Below, one piece after another: positions 24,867 to 31,231 of a DNA stretch of 32,611 bases; positions within the stretch are counted from its first letter, which is position 1; each line of letters opens with the position of its first letter. The notes beneath the pieces were generated by a model that saw nothing but the letters and a program-made list of their open reading frames with translations, was not told the origin of the DNA and did no database searches. A program made the translations under genes and the position numbers. The DNA comes from a virus, in the IMG/VR virus record IMGVR_UViG_3300030116_001913, positions 1 through 32,611 of that record. One strand, written 5' to 3'.

Positions 24867-25862
24867 TTACATAGTCTCTTTTATTGTCAACCCAATACGC
24901 ATTGCTATCTGAGGAACAATTGCGTTACCTAATCCTTTAAGTCGGTGTATCCTATCTCGTACCCCATGAGCCACTCTACCCACGCTGGGTTCAGGCTCCC
25001 AGAAACTTCCGACACTACTCCCAACTGAGTGTTCTGCCTCTCGCTCCGATACAAATTCATGTTCTCTCCACTGTCCTTGTAGTCTCTCGCTGTCGGTGTC
25101 GGCCACATTGATCTTGCCACCTCGCTCTCCAAATTCGGAAACTTGTCCTTCACTCTGTTGTGTATGTTCTCTGCCGACATCGCTGAACAAGCTCTGGGTG
25201 TTGGCCACATTTGTGGTGCTTGCGCTTTCTCCCAAGCCTCCACTGTCTCTGGATTGACTTGCTCTCTCAGATTGCTTGGCCTTGTTCTGCCTTTGCGAGT
25301 TGTGTTTGCTTGCCTCTCTAACGCTTCCTTTGATCGTTGCGGTAGATGATCCATCGTGTTTGGTGTTGCCCACATTTCTACAGATGATCCAGAGTCTGTC
25401 TCTTCTGTGAGGTGCGTCAACGGCACAAGCTGGAACAATGAACGGCCTTGCGGCGTAGCTTTCCCCTTCCAAGTCAGATAACACTTCGTCGAGGCCCATA
25501 GAGACGTGCCCATAAACATTCTCGAAAACGCACCAAGAGGGTCGCTTTCTTTGAACAATGGAAAATATGTACGGCCAGATATGTCGGTCATCTTCACTGC
25601 CTCTTCGCTTCCCGGCTTGTGAAAATGGTTGGCATGGGTATCCGGCTGTGAGGATGTCGCAGTCTGGAACAAGTCCATCTGGGTCATTAGCTAACTCCTT
25701 TACATCGTCTGCAATTGGCACGTCTGGCCAATGCTTTGCTAATATCTGTCTACTCCACGGCTCTATGTCGCAAAATAACACTGGTTTACTTAGTTTAGCC
25801 CATTCAAAGCCTAGCGCAAAGCCGCCAATACCAGAGCATAAATCTACGTGTCTGAGAGTCAT
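24867..25862 (-). CDS. C5 cytosine DNA methyltransferase
   Basis: This enzyme would methylate cytosine at C5, using S-adenosylmethionine, to mark phage DNA or resist host restriction. Motifs in order are DLCSGIGGF (7-15, motif I), GYPCQPFSQAG (74-84, motif IV with catalytic Cys77), CVFENV (111-116, motif VI), RRDRLWII (153-160, motif VIII), and GLGNAIVPQIA near residues 310-320 (motif X). Residues about 165-290, the target recognition region, are unusually rich in Ser, Arg, Glu and Gln and repeat NV[AG][ND]T three times. The same DNA is read in another frame (see 24929-25687). It overlaps the upstream 70-aa gene by four bases (ATGA). Confidence 0.93.
   Translation of the reverse strand: MTLRHVDLCSGIGGFALGFEWAKLSKPVLFCDIEPWSRQILAKHWPDVPIADDVKELANDPDGLVPDCDILTAGYPCQPFSQAGKRRGSEDDRHIWPYIFSIVQRKRPSWCVFENVYGHVSMGLDEVLSDLEGESYAARPFIVPACAVDAPHRRDRLWIICRNVGNTKHDGSSTATIKGSVREASKHNSQRQNKAKQSERASQSRDSGGLGESASTTNVANTQSLFSDVGREHTQQSEGQVSEFGERGGKINVADTDSERLQGQWREHEFVSEREAEHSVGSSVGSFWEPEPSVGRVAHGVRDRIHRLKGLGNAIVPQIAMRIGLTIKETM
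24929..25687 (-). CDS. Overprinted protein nested within the methyltransferase gene
   Basis: A 252-aa frame lies wholly inside the methyltransferase gene, read in the +1 frame on the same strand. Its start has AAGGAG (25695-25700) seven bases before the ATG. The protein has three W[AP]TP motifs (MWATPNTMDH, MWPTPRACSA, MWPTPTARDYKDSG) and ends with SLNPAWVEWLMGYEIGYTDL. I recall the LNP-x-[WF]-VEWLMG end and WPTP repeats from many phage proteins, often labelled as methyltransferase-related or hypothetical. Function is unknown. Length, ribosome site and recalled conservation argue it is expressed. A few alternative ATGs exist, but this start fits best. Confidence 0.75.
   Translation of the reverse strand: MTQMDLFQTATSSQPDTHANHFHKPGSEEAVKMTDISGRTYFPLFKESDPLGAFSRMFMGTSLWASTKCYLTWKGKATPQGRSLFQLVPLTHLTEETDSGSSVEMWATPNTMDHLPQRSKEALERQANTTRKGRTRPSNLREQVNPETVEAWEKAQAPQMWPTPRACSAMSAENIHNRVKDKFPNLESEVARSMWPTPTARDYKDSGENMNLYRSERQNTQLGVVSEVSGSLNPAWVEWLMGYEIGYTDLKD
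25695..25700 (-). promoter_or_regulatory. Ribosome-binding site of the nested ORF
   Basis: On the minus strand, AAGGAG is followed by TTAGCTA and then ATG (25687-25685). It lies inside the methyltransferase codons for Lys55-Glu56. This is a full Shine-Dalgarno at the best spacing, stronger than that of the methyltransferase itself, which shows none clearly and probably relies on coupling. Confidence 0.7.
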
Positions 25863-26071
25863 GGTCTAGGCATAGGCTTTACAAGCTCATTAGAAGCGTG
25901 TGCAGTACCCTTGCAATGAATTAGCACTGCATCATGGTGTTGTTCCATTATGTCGAACATGGCGCTCTTGGAGTAGCTACAGGCGTCATAGCTGGGAAAT
26001 AGTATTTGATGTGTCAGTGGTTCACCTTGCACAAAATAAGTTAGAACCATGAAGGTGTAGTATTTAATCAT
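25859..26071 (-). CDS. Small Cys-pair protein with hydrophobic N-terminus, second copy
   Basis: A 70-aa protein. It starts MIKYYTFMVLTYFVQGEPLT, then YDACSYSKSAMFDIM and VLIHCKGT, with cysteines at 31 and 53. It shares layout with the 53-aa protein at 23078-23239: hydrophobic start, Gly-Glu, a Ser-Tyr/Tyr-Ser turn before the first Cys, then a helix and a second Cys in a beta strand. The stop overlaps the methyltransferase start (ATGA), so the two are probably coupled. Possible exported protein; function unknown. Confidence 0.55.
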   Translation of the reverse strand: MIKYYTFMVLTYFVQGEPLTHQILFPSYDACSYSKSAMFDIMEQHHDAVLIHCKGTAHASNELVKPMPRP

Positions 26072-26104
26072 TGTAAGTTCCTATAAAGTTGTTACTATCA
26101 ATTC

Positions 26105-26192
26105 GGGGCAATAGTTTTTCCACATTTAAATATAAGAAAGGGTCTATGTACTTTTTTCGTTTAAGTATGTGAAAGTGTCCAGTTATTGCCCC
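26105..26192. repeat. Long inverted repeat in an intergenic gap
   Basis: GGGGCAATA (26105-26113) is matched by TATTGCCCC (26184-26192). Inside, CACATTTAAA (26121-26130) is nearly complementary to TTTAAGTATGTG (26160-26171). The 111-bp gap it nearly fills separates the 48-aa and 70-aa genes. It might be a folded leader, a small RNA or a protein-binding site. No T run follows on the minus strand, so it is not a simple terminator. Confidence 0.45.
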
Positions 26193-26329
26193 ACGACTTC
26201 TTTAATTATATGCTCACAGATAACCCTGATTGCATCAGTTTCAGACTTAGATGAATTAGGATTAGCGTCCATTGCTGCACATAATCTAATAATTCTTTGC
26301 ATATAAAGCACAAGGTTTTCTTCAGTCAC
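26183..26329 (-). CDS. 48-aa hypothetical protein
   Basis: The ORF starts at GTG (MTEENLVLYMQRIIRLCAAM...) and is helical and charged, with a middle DANPNSSKSET turn. It shares four bases with the end of the preceding 30-aa gene (GTGA). No family recognised. Support is from the overlap and from its place in an unbroken minus-strand run. Confidence 0.45.
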   Translation of the reverse strand: MTEENLVLYMQRIIRLCAAMDANPNSSKSETDAIRVICEHIIKEVVGQ

Positions 26330-26418
26330 TGTATCACCATAAACTTATCTATGTTTATTGCGGCCAGTGCCATCATAATAGCAAACAATACAGCTATCCA
26401 TTTCTCTTGCCGATCCAT
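26326..26418 (-). CDS. 30-aa single-helix membrane peptide
   Basis: MDRQEKWIAVLFAIMMALAA then INIDKFMVIQ: a charged start and one hydrophobic helix (about residues 7-22). It begins six bases after the 59-aa gene and overlaps the next by four. A membrane peptide is plausible; its role is unknown. Confidence 0.4.
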   Translation of the reverse strand: MDRQEKWIAVLFAIMMALAAINIDKFMVIQ

Positions 26419-26423
26419 TTTCA

Positions 26424-26603
26424 CTACTCTAACTCCCGTATATGTTTAATGATAATATTGATTTGCTCTATGTGAGCATCAGGCACGTACTGAGAAGGAA
26501 AAACAACTTCCTGAGTAAATGTACCATGATGCTCCAAAGCAAGCTTCAGATGGCGAACCATCTGATCTAATGCGACTTTAGCTTGGGTGGGCATTGTTTT
26601 CAT
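26424..26603 (-). CDS. 59-aa hypothetical protein
   Basis: Starts at the TAATG overlap with the preceding gene (MKTMPTQAKVALDQMVRHLK...). It is mainly helical: LDQMVRHLKLALEHHG, then FTQEVVFPSQYVPDAHIEQI and a closing helix to the end. I do not recognise it. The overlap with the gene before suggests coupled translation. Confidence 0.5.
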   Translation of the reverse strand: MKTMPTQAKVALDQMVRHLKLALEHHGTFTQEVVFPSQYVPDAHIEQINIIIKHIRELE

Positions 26604-26899
26604 TAGTGCAAGTCCTGTTGGTCATTGTCATATATGCGTTGCCACTTCTGACGATATGCTAAGTCACGTTTTTTTGTTTTACTTAGTTGCTCAGCCTGAT
26701 CTTTAAACCAGTAAATATCATCAACTATATTTTCCGCTTCCGTCAGAGTTTGTAAGCCCCAACGGATTTTTTTGCGTTCTATATCGCCTCTTATGGGGCA
26801 AGTTCTAGTGGTCTGAGATACAGATATAATATCCACACCATTACTATCCTTAATCCAGCGGATATTATAACCACGATACTTATATTCTCTAATTAACAT
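26603..26899 (-). CDS. 98-aa hypothetical protein, first of the leftward operon
   Basis: A basic protein. It opens with beta strands (IREYKYRGYNIRWIKDSNGV, DIISVSQTTRTC) and ends with helices (TLTEAENIVDDIYWFKDQAE, RQKWQRIYD). AGGAG is placed well before the ATG and a sigma70-like promoter lies just upstream (26922-26950), so it heads the transcript that runs to the methyltransferase. No family recognised. Confidence 0.6.
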   Translation of the reverse strand: MLIREYKYRGYNIRWIKDSNGVDIISVSQTTRTCPIRGDIERKKIRWGLQTLTEAENIVDDIYWFKDQAEQLSKTKKRDLAYRQKWQRIYDNDQQDLH

Positions 26900-26919
26900 T
26901 GGTTTCTCCTTCTATCACA

Positions 26920-26945
26920 CTAGAATATTCTAGAAAATTATAGAA
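26920..26945. promoter_or_regulatory. Operator-like array: palindrome and TAGAA repeats at 10-bp spacing
   Basis: CTAGAATATTCTAG (26920-26933) is a perfect 14-bp palindrome. TAGAA recurs at 26921, 26931 and 26941, exactly one helical turn apart, with further TTCTA/TAGAA elements at 26910 and 26972. Ribbon-helix-helix repressors bind such short, regularly spaced repeats, and a gene of that type lies just to the right. Confidence 0.6.
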
Positions 26946-26950
26946 GTCAA
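26922..26950 (-). promoter_or_regulatory. Leftward sigma70-like promoter
   Basis: On the minus strand TTGACT (26950-26945) and TATTCT (26927-26922) are 17 bp apart. It stands about 25 bp before the first gene of the leftward operon. Its -10 lies inside the palindrome CTAGAATATTCTAG, so a protein bound there would block transcription. Confidence 0.6.
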
Positions 26951-26966
26951 ATAGATTTTTCTTGCA

Positions 26967-26972
26967 TATAAT
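26967..26972 (+). promoter_or_regulatory. Rightward -10 element (weak promoter)
   Basis: TATAAT with TG three to four bases before it (TTGCATATAAT). No good -35 is seen at the right distance. TATTCTAGATA (26989-26999), which resembles the operator half-sites, follows downstream. It could start the regulator and replication transcript under self-control. Confidence 0.4.
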
Positions 26973-27021
26973 AGAAAAGCTGTTAGGTATTCTAGATATG
27001 ACTAAACAAAAGGTATCATGT

Positions 27022-27189
27022 ATGAAACAATCAAGGCAAATTAATGTTCATTTAGACAGTGAATTAGTAGCTGGTTTAGACATATTATATGATAGGATGA
27101 AGATTACCAAAACAGCAGCAGTAACGATTGCAGTAAGTAAACTTCTGAAAGATTATGATATTCAGGTAGATAAACCGAAAGCTGATTAA
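27022..27189 (+). CDS. Ribbon-helix-helix DNA-binding regulator
   Basis: A 55-aa protein of Arc/CopG type: beta strand RQINVHLDSE, helix LVAGLDILYDRMK, turn ITKTAA, helix VTIAVSKLLKDY. I place the start at ATG 27022, eight bases after AAAAGG; the frame runs on upstream to ATG 26998 and TTG 26962, giving up to 75 aa. Such dimers bind repeats in the major groove through the beta strand. The TAGAA array on its left is the likely target, so it probably controls the leftward operon and itself. It overlaps the next gene by one base. Confidence 0.75.
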   Translation: MKQSRQINVHLDSELVAGLDILYDRMKITKTAAVTIAVSKLLKDYDIQVDKPKAD

Positions 27190-27602
27190 TGATTAATTCA
27201 AGAGCAAAAGGCCGAAGTTTTGAATTGCAAGTCGCTAAGATATTGCATGATGAACTAGGCTGTAAATTTTATAGAGACTTGGAGCAATACAGAAGTGTTG
27301 ACCGTGGCGATCTAATCACAGATGATTTAGACTTTCCATTTATTGTAGAATGTAAGGCTTATAAATCTGGGAATAAATGTGATCCTGACTGGCAAAGACA
27401 AGCTTCTAGGGCTGCAATTATGGCCAGTAAAATGCCTGTAGTTATCTATAAATTTAATTACCGTGATATAACTTGCTCCTTACCTATGGAAGTTATCAAC
27501 CCAGCATATGCAAAGTGTGGGTTCTGGGCTGATATAAGTATGGATGCTTTCTGTTATTTAGCACGGGAATATATGGGGCAAGAGCAAGAGTACAAATTTT
27601 AA
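27189..27602 (+). CDS. Hjc-like PD-(D/E)XK nuclease
   Basis: A 137-aa protein. KGRSFELQVAKILHDELG (with Glu12), then RGDLITDDLDFPF (Asp41) and FIVECKAYKSG (Glu54-x-Lys56) form the usual E...GD...ExK nuclease core. QRQASRAAIMASKMPVVIYK follows. This matches archaeal Hjc-type resolvases and similar small phage nucleases, which cut branched DNA. The position at the head of the recombination and replication genes agrees. Exact substrate is unknown. Confidence 0.7.
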   Translation: MINSRAKGRSFELQVAKILHDELGCKFYRDLEQYRSVDRGDLITDDLDFPFIVECKAYKSGNKCDPDWQRQASRAAIMASKMPVVIYKFNYRDITCSLPMEVINPAYAKCGFWADISMDAFCYLAREYMGQEQEYKF

Positions 27603-27614
27603 GGAGAAATATTA

Positions 27615-27845
27615 ATGAATGAAGCAAAAGTTAAATGTAAAAATTGCGATTATTTTGAAGCAAACACTTATGACGAATATTGGGGATATTGTAAAAGATA
27701 TCCAACAAAACACACTTATATAGTTGATGGGAAACTGCATGAAGCAAAACGCAATTATAATATACTTGCAAACATAGATGATTTTTGTGGCGAGTTTAAG
27801 CCTAAAGGTTATACAGAAAAACTGTATTATTTGGGTGAATTTTAA
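27615..27845 (+). CDS. Small Cys-rich (zinc-ribbon-like) protein
   Basis: A 76-aa protein. The cysteines in VKCKNCDYFE, YWGYCKRYP and DDFCGEFKPK form a four-Cys set like the small metal-binding proteins often seen in phage early regions. No activity is known to me. AAGGAG lies eight bases before the ATG. Zinc or an iron-sulfur cluster are both possible. Confidence 0.6.
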   Translation: MNEAKVKCKNCDYFEANTYDEYWGYCKRYPTKHTYIVDGKLHEAKRNYNILANIDDFCGEFKPKGYTEKLYYLGEF

Positions 27846-27865
27846 GCATAAAATTAGGAGAAATA

Positions 27866-28660
27866 ATGATAGACTATGAACTTACAAACAGACAGTATCA
27901 TAGCCGTCCAGAACTTAGTTCATCAGACGGCAAAGCTGTTGACCAGCAAAGCGTAAAGCACTGGATAGCCAAGAAAGATAGACCAAGCGATCCTACGCCA
28001 GCTATGATAAAAGGCAGTGCTGCACACGAATTAATATTAACACCAGAAGATAACACGATCATCAGAGGGCCAGACACAAGGCGCGGTAATGCGTGGAAAG
28101 AGTTGTTAGAGGATGCAAATGCAAAAGATCATCTTTTGCTTACCAGTGGCGATTACGATGAAGTACAGGCTATAGCAGACGCTGTACTAAGCCACGCCCC
28201 AGCAATTGACATAATGAATGAATCTGATGCTATGAAGGAAATCAGTATATTTAATGATGATCCTGATACTGGTTTATCTTTACGTTGCCGTCCTGACTGG
28301 TACAGCCCAAGCAAACGCAGATTGATAGACATAAAGACAACTCAAGATGCTTCACCTGATTATGGTGGATTTGAAAAGCATTTCTATAAATTTGGCTATG
28401 CGTTGCAATGTGCTTGGTATGAGCAAGTCTTATACAATGAAGGCTTACCCGTAGAAGAGATAATATTTATCACTGTGGAGAATACATATCCTTATTGTGT
28501 GCAAAACTTCCGTATTCCGTGGGATGTAATTTCTTATGGCCGTGGACGTATGAGACGGGCTTTAGACAAAATCAATCGGGCATATGAAGCTGAAAGATTT
28601 ACCACTGGCTGGCCTGATGAAGCAATAATAGAATTACCTGACTACTTACAAGGAGAATAA
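27866..28660 (+). CDS. RecE-like exonuclease (PD-(D/E)XK)
   Basis: A 264-aa protein of the phage exodeoxyribonuclease VIII type. It starts LTNRQYHSRPELSSSDGKAV, has KGSAAHELIL (His54), then RCRPDWYS (Asp144), RRLIDIKTT (Asp155, Lys157) and YALQCAWYEQVL (Gln181, Tyr185), the standard catalytic order. It would degrade double-stranded ends to give single strands for recombination. AGGAG precedes the ATG. The next gene, a DNA-binding protein, begins two bases after its stop. Confidence 0.85.
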   Translation: MIDYELTNRQYHSRPELSSSDGKAVDQQSVKHWIAKKDRPSDPTPAMIKGSAAHELILTPEDNTIIRGPDTRRGNAWKELLEDANAKDHLLLTSGDYDEVQAIADAVLSHAPAIDIMNESDAMKEISIFNDDPDTGLSLRCRPDWYSPSKRRLIDIKTTQDASPDYGGFEKHFYKFGYALQCAWYEQVLYNEGLPVEEIIFITVENTYPYCVQNFRIPWDVISYGRGRMRRALDKINRAYEAERFTTGWPDEAIIELPDYLQGE

Positions 28661-28661
28661 A

Positions 28662-29351
28662 ATGTCAAAATGGAAACAGATACAGATAGCCGAGGTGGTG
28701 GCTCTATGGCCGCGATTGAACCAGCCATACCGTTTTAATAAAAATATTGGTGAGAAAGGTGGCAACGAACAATGTGAAGCCACAGCCGATCAAGCCAAAT
28801 ATGAAACGTCTTTTGATATGACACCAACACAAGCTGAAGCTGTTTGGAAAGAAATGAAACAAGCTTACGAATTGCACAAAGAAGCCGATTGGCCAGCTTT
28901 GACAATGCCATTTAAAAAGAAAACGACTGACCACGGTATTACCACATATGAGTACAAGGCTGCTAAGAAAGCCGCTTATGATGGGAAACCAAGTTATCCA
29001 CCCACCCAATGGGATGCTAATGCAAATAAGTTACCACCTGATTTTGAGCTAACCACTGGGTCTAAAATCAATATGAATGTTAAGCTTATTCCATATAATA
29101 CATCTTTAGGGCATGGTGTAAGCCTGAGACTGATAGCCTTACAGGTCATTACGCTTGCTGAACGATCAAGTCCGTTTGATAAAGTCGATAATGGTATATC
29201 TGATGAAGATGAAGAAGAATATCAGGCGTCAAGCACACCATTTAAAAAGGTAGAGCAGAAGCCAGATACGCCTTTTGGTGAATTTAAGCTGGAAGCTGAA
29301 ACCAATAAAACAGAGGTCAAGAATGATCTTGATGATGAAATACCATTTTAA
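28662..29351 (+). CDS. ssDNA-binding protein (T7 gp2.5-like)
   Basis: A 229-aa protein. The body is beta-rich with aromatic residues (LNQPYRFNKNIGEKGG, YETSFDMTP, FELTTGSKINMNVKLIPYNT, VSLRLIALQVI). The C-terminus is acidic and ends DDEIPF, the tail used by ssDNA-binding proteins to contact polymerases and nucleases. This layout matches T7 gp2.5-type proteins, some of which also anneal strands. Next to an exonuclease it may act as the annealing partner, since no other annealing protein was seen. Confidence 0.75.
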   Translation: MSKWKQIQIAEVVALWPRLNQPYRFNKNIGEKGGNEQCEATADQAKYETSFDMTPTQAEAVWKEMKQAYELHKEADWPALTMPFKKKTTDHGITTYEYKAAKKAAYDGKPSYPPTQWDANANKLPPDFELTTGSKINMNVKLIPYNTSLGHGVSLRLIALQVITLAERSSPFDKVDNGISDEDEEEYQASSTPFKKVEQKPDTPFGEFKLEAETNKTEVKNDLDDEIPF

Positions 29352-29358
29352 AGAAAAA

Positions 29359-29388
29359 GCCCCTAGCGCAAACTAGGGGCAGTTTATT
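29359..29388 (+). terminator. Intrinsic terminator after the ssDNA-binding gene
   Basis: GCCCCTAG (29359-29366), loop CGCAAA, CTAGGGGC (29373-29380), followed by AGTTTATT. The 8-bp stem is perfect and GC-rich. The T run is broken by an A, so it may act partially. It splits the recombination genes from the primase-helicase gene. Confidence 0.75.
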
Positions 29389-29437
29389 CATACGAGCAGA
29401 CAGACAAATATGAACTTACGATGAAAGCTTACAACAT

Positions 29438-31231
29438 ATGGAAATAAAAAGCAAATACCCTACAGCATATTGGGTGGAGTGGGGACAAAAAATAATTACA
29501 GATTTGCAGCTAAAGCAAACGGTAAAAGGTGAATATCATGGTAGTTGTGTAAATTGTGGCGGCAAAGATAGGTTCTGGATTAAGGACTATGACGGCAAAG
29601 TATCCGTCCATTGTCGGCAATGTAACGACTATCAGGCTATACAATCGGCTCTAAAAGCTATGCACTTGTGGCCGCAAGATGAAACAAATGATTATGACTT
29701 TCATAATATTAAGCCATTTAAGCCCGTGAAACAGCCTGTAGACCCAAGCCAGCCATACCATATAAAAAAAGGTATTAAGCTATATAATGCGGTCTTAGAT
29801 AACGGTGATGTGCAATATAAGATATATAATGTAGATGGTGACTGGGTAGGCTCACAGACAATATCACCTAGTGGCAAAAAAGAATTTAGCACGGGCATGA
29901 AGATTGATGGTGTCTTTGGTTGGATGGGTGATAATTTAGAAGGTTTAGTCTATATCACTGAGGGCTATGCAGACGCTTGTTCAGTGCATGAAAGCACGTC
30001 TAGACCCGTTATAAACGGCTTGAATAGCGGTAATATTCCCAAGGTAGTCAAAGCTGTAAAAGATAAATACCCTAATCTGACGCTCGTTCTGGCTGGCGAT
30101 AATGACGCTGCTGGGCTGAAATGTGCTGAAAAGGCTGGTATTCCATTCGTATTACCAGAAGAAGATGGCTTTGATTTTAATGATTTGCACCAAGCTAAAG
30201 GTGTCAAAGCTGTAGCAGAACGGCTGAAACAAGTTAAGTTGCCGAAGCCATTATGGTCTAAAATCGGTGATCTTGAGTTAAAAGAACCTGAGTGGATCAT
30301 AGAAGGCATACTAGAGAAGAACGCTTTGGTGTGTGGCTTTGGCGCTCCAGCGGCTGGTAAGACGTTTGTAATGGTGGATATGGCGCTCTGTGTTGCGTCA
30401 GGAAAGCCGTATCATGGCCGTGATGTAGATGGTGGAACAGTCTTTTACATAGCTGGAGAAGGTCACAACGGCTTTGTCAGGCGGTGTAAAGCTTGGGCTA
30501 AACATAATGATACGCCAATTGATGATATACCGTTTTTTAAATCTAATCGTTCTGTGGTGATGAATGATGAAAAAACAGTAGAGCAAATGTTCAGCACAAT
30601 AAAACAATTATCTGAGGAGTTTGGTCAGCCGAAGTTAGTGGTCATTGATACCTTAAATAGATCAATGGGTGGCGATGAAAACAGTACTAAAGATATGTCC
30701 ATGTTTATTCAATCAGTAGATAAAATAGCTGACGAATTTGCTTGTACTGTGCTTGTAGCGCACCATACAGGGCATGGAACAAAAGATAGGGCTAGAGGTT
30801 CATCAGCTTGGCTTGGCGCTCTAGACGCTGAATTTCAGGTGCAAAGGGTAGGTGAATTTGACACTCATATTAAGTTTACCAAAATGAAAGACGCACCAGA
30901 ACCGAAGCCATTGGCGTTTATTAAACATCAGGTTGAGCTAATGACTAAATCAATGAAAGCCGTGACATCATTGGCCTTAGAAAACGTCCCATACAATGAA
31001 GCGACTAAGGATGATCCTGAAGAAATCGTGCTAGAAACAGTCCAACATATAGCAGAACATTCTGGTGAAAAATGGGTAGATCAGGCGGCTTTGAAGCTGG
31101 AAATTGCCAATTCCAACGGTGTTACTAAAAGGACTGTTCATAAATGGATAGCTGGAATGGTCAAGGAAAAGAAGCTTTCCAAGCGTATAGATGAGAAAAA
31201 TCAATCAAAACAATGGGTTGCTATATTGTGA
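29438..31231 (+). CDS. Primase-helicase (zinc finger, Toprim, RecA-like)
   Basis: A 597-aa replication protein that would both prime and unwind. CVNCGGKDRF (Cys37, Cys40) and HCRQC (Cys59, Cys62) form a primase zinc finger. Toprim residues are VYITEGYADA (171-180, Glu175) and AGDNDAAG (219-226, Asp221/223). GFGAPAAGKT (300-309) is the Walker A of a RepA-type helicase, LVVIDTLNRS (400-409) the Walker B, and HHTGHG (442-447) follows. The final part has a winged-helix-like segment (SNGVTKRTVHKWIAGM). No polymerase gene was seen, so host polymerase is probably used. No strong ribosome site precedes the ATG. Confidence 0.88.
   Translation: MEIKSKYPTAYWVEWGQKIITDLQLKQTVKGEYHGSCVNCGGKDRFWIKDYDGKVSVHCRQCNDYQAIQSALKAMHLWPQDETNDYDFHNIKPFKPVKQPVDPSQPYHIKKGIKLYNAVLDNGDVQYKIYNVDGDWVGSQTISPSGKKEFSTGMKIDGVFGWMGDNLEGLVYITEGYADACSVHESTSRPVINGLNSGNIPKVVKAVKDKYPNLTLVLAGDNDAAGLKCAEKAGIPFVLPEEDGFDFNDLHQAKGVKAVAERLKQVKLPKPLWSKIGDLELKEPEWIIEGILEKNALVCGFGAPAAGKTFVMVDMALCVASGKPYHGRDVDGGTVFYIAGEGHNGFVRRCKAWAKHNDTPIDDIPFFKSNRSVVMNDEKTVEQMFSTIKQLSEEFGQPKLVVIDTLNRSMGGDENSTKDMSMFIQSVDKIADEFACTVLVAHHTGHGTKDRARGSSAWLGALDAEFQVQRVGEFDTHIKFTKMKDAPEPKPLAFIKHQVELMTKSMKAVTSLALENVPYNEATKDDPEEIVLETVQHIAEHSGEKWVDQAALKLEIANSNGVTKRTVHKWIAGMVKEKKLSKRIDEKNQSKQWVAIL

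Noticed and set aside
25558-25869. 103-codon plus-strand ORF opposite the methyltransferase gene
   Set aside because: It lies antisense to the conserved motif I-VI coding region, has no clear ribosome site and shows no recognisable pattern. It is probably a shadow of the methyltransferase reading frame.
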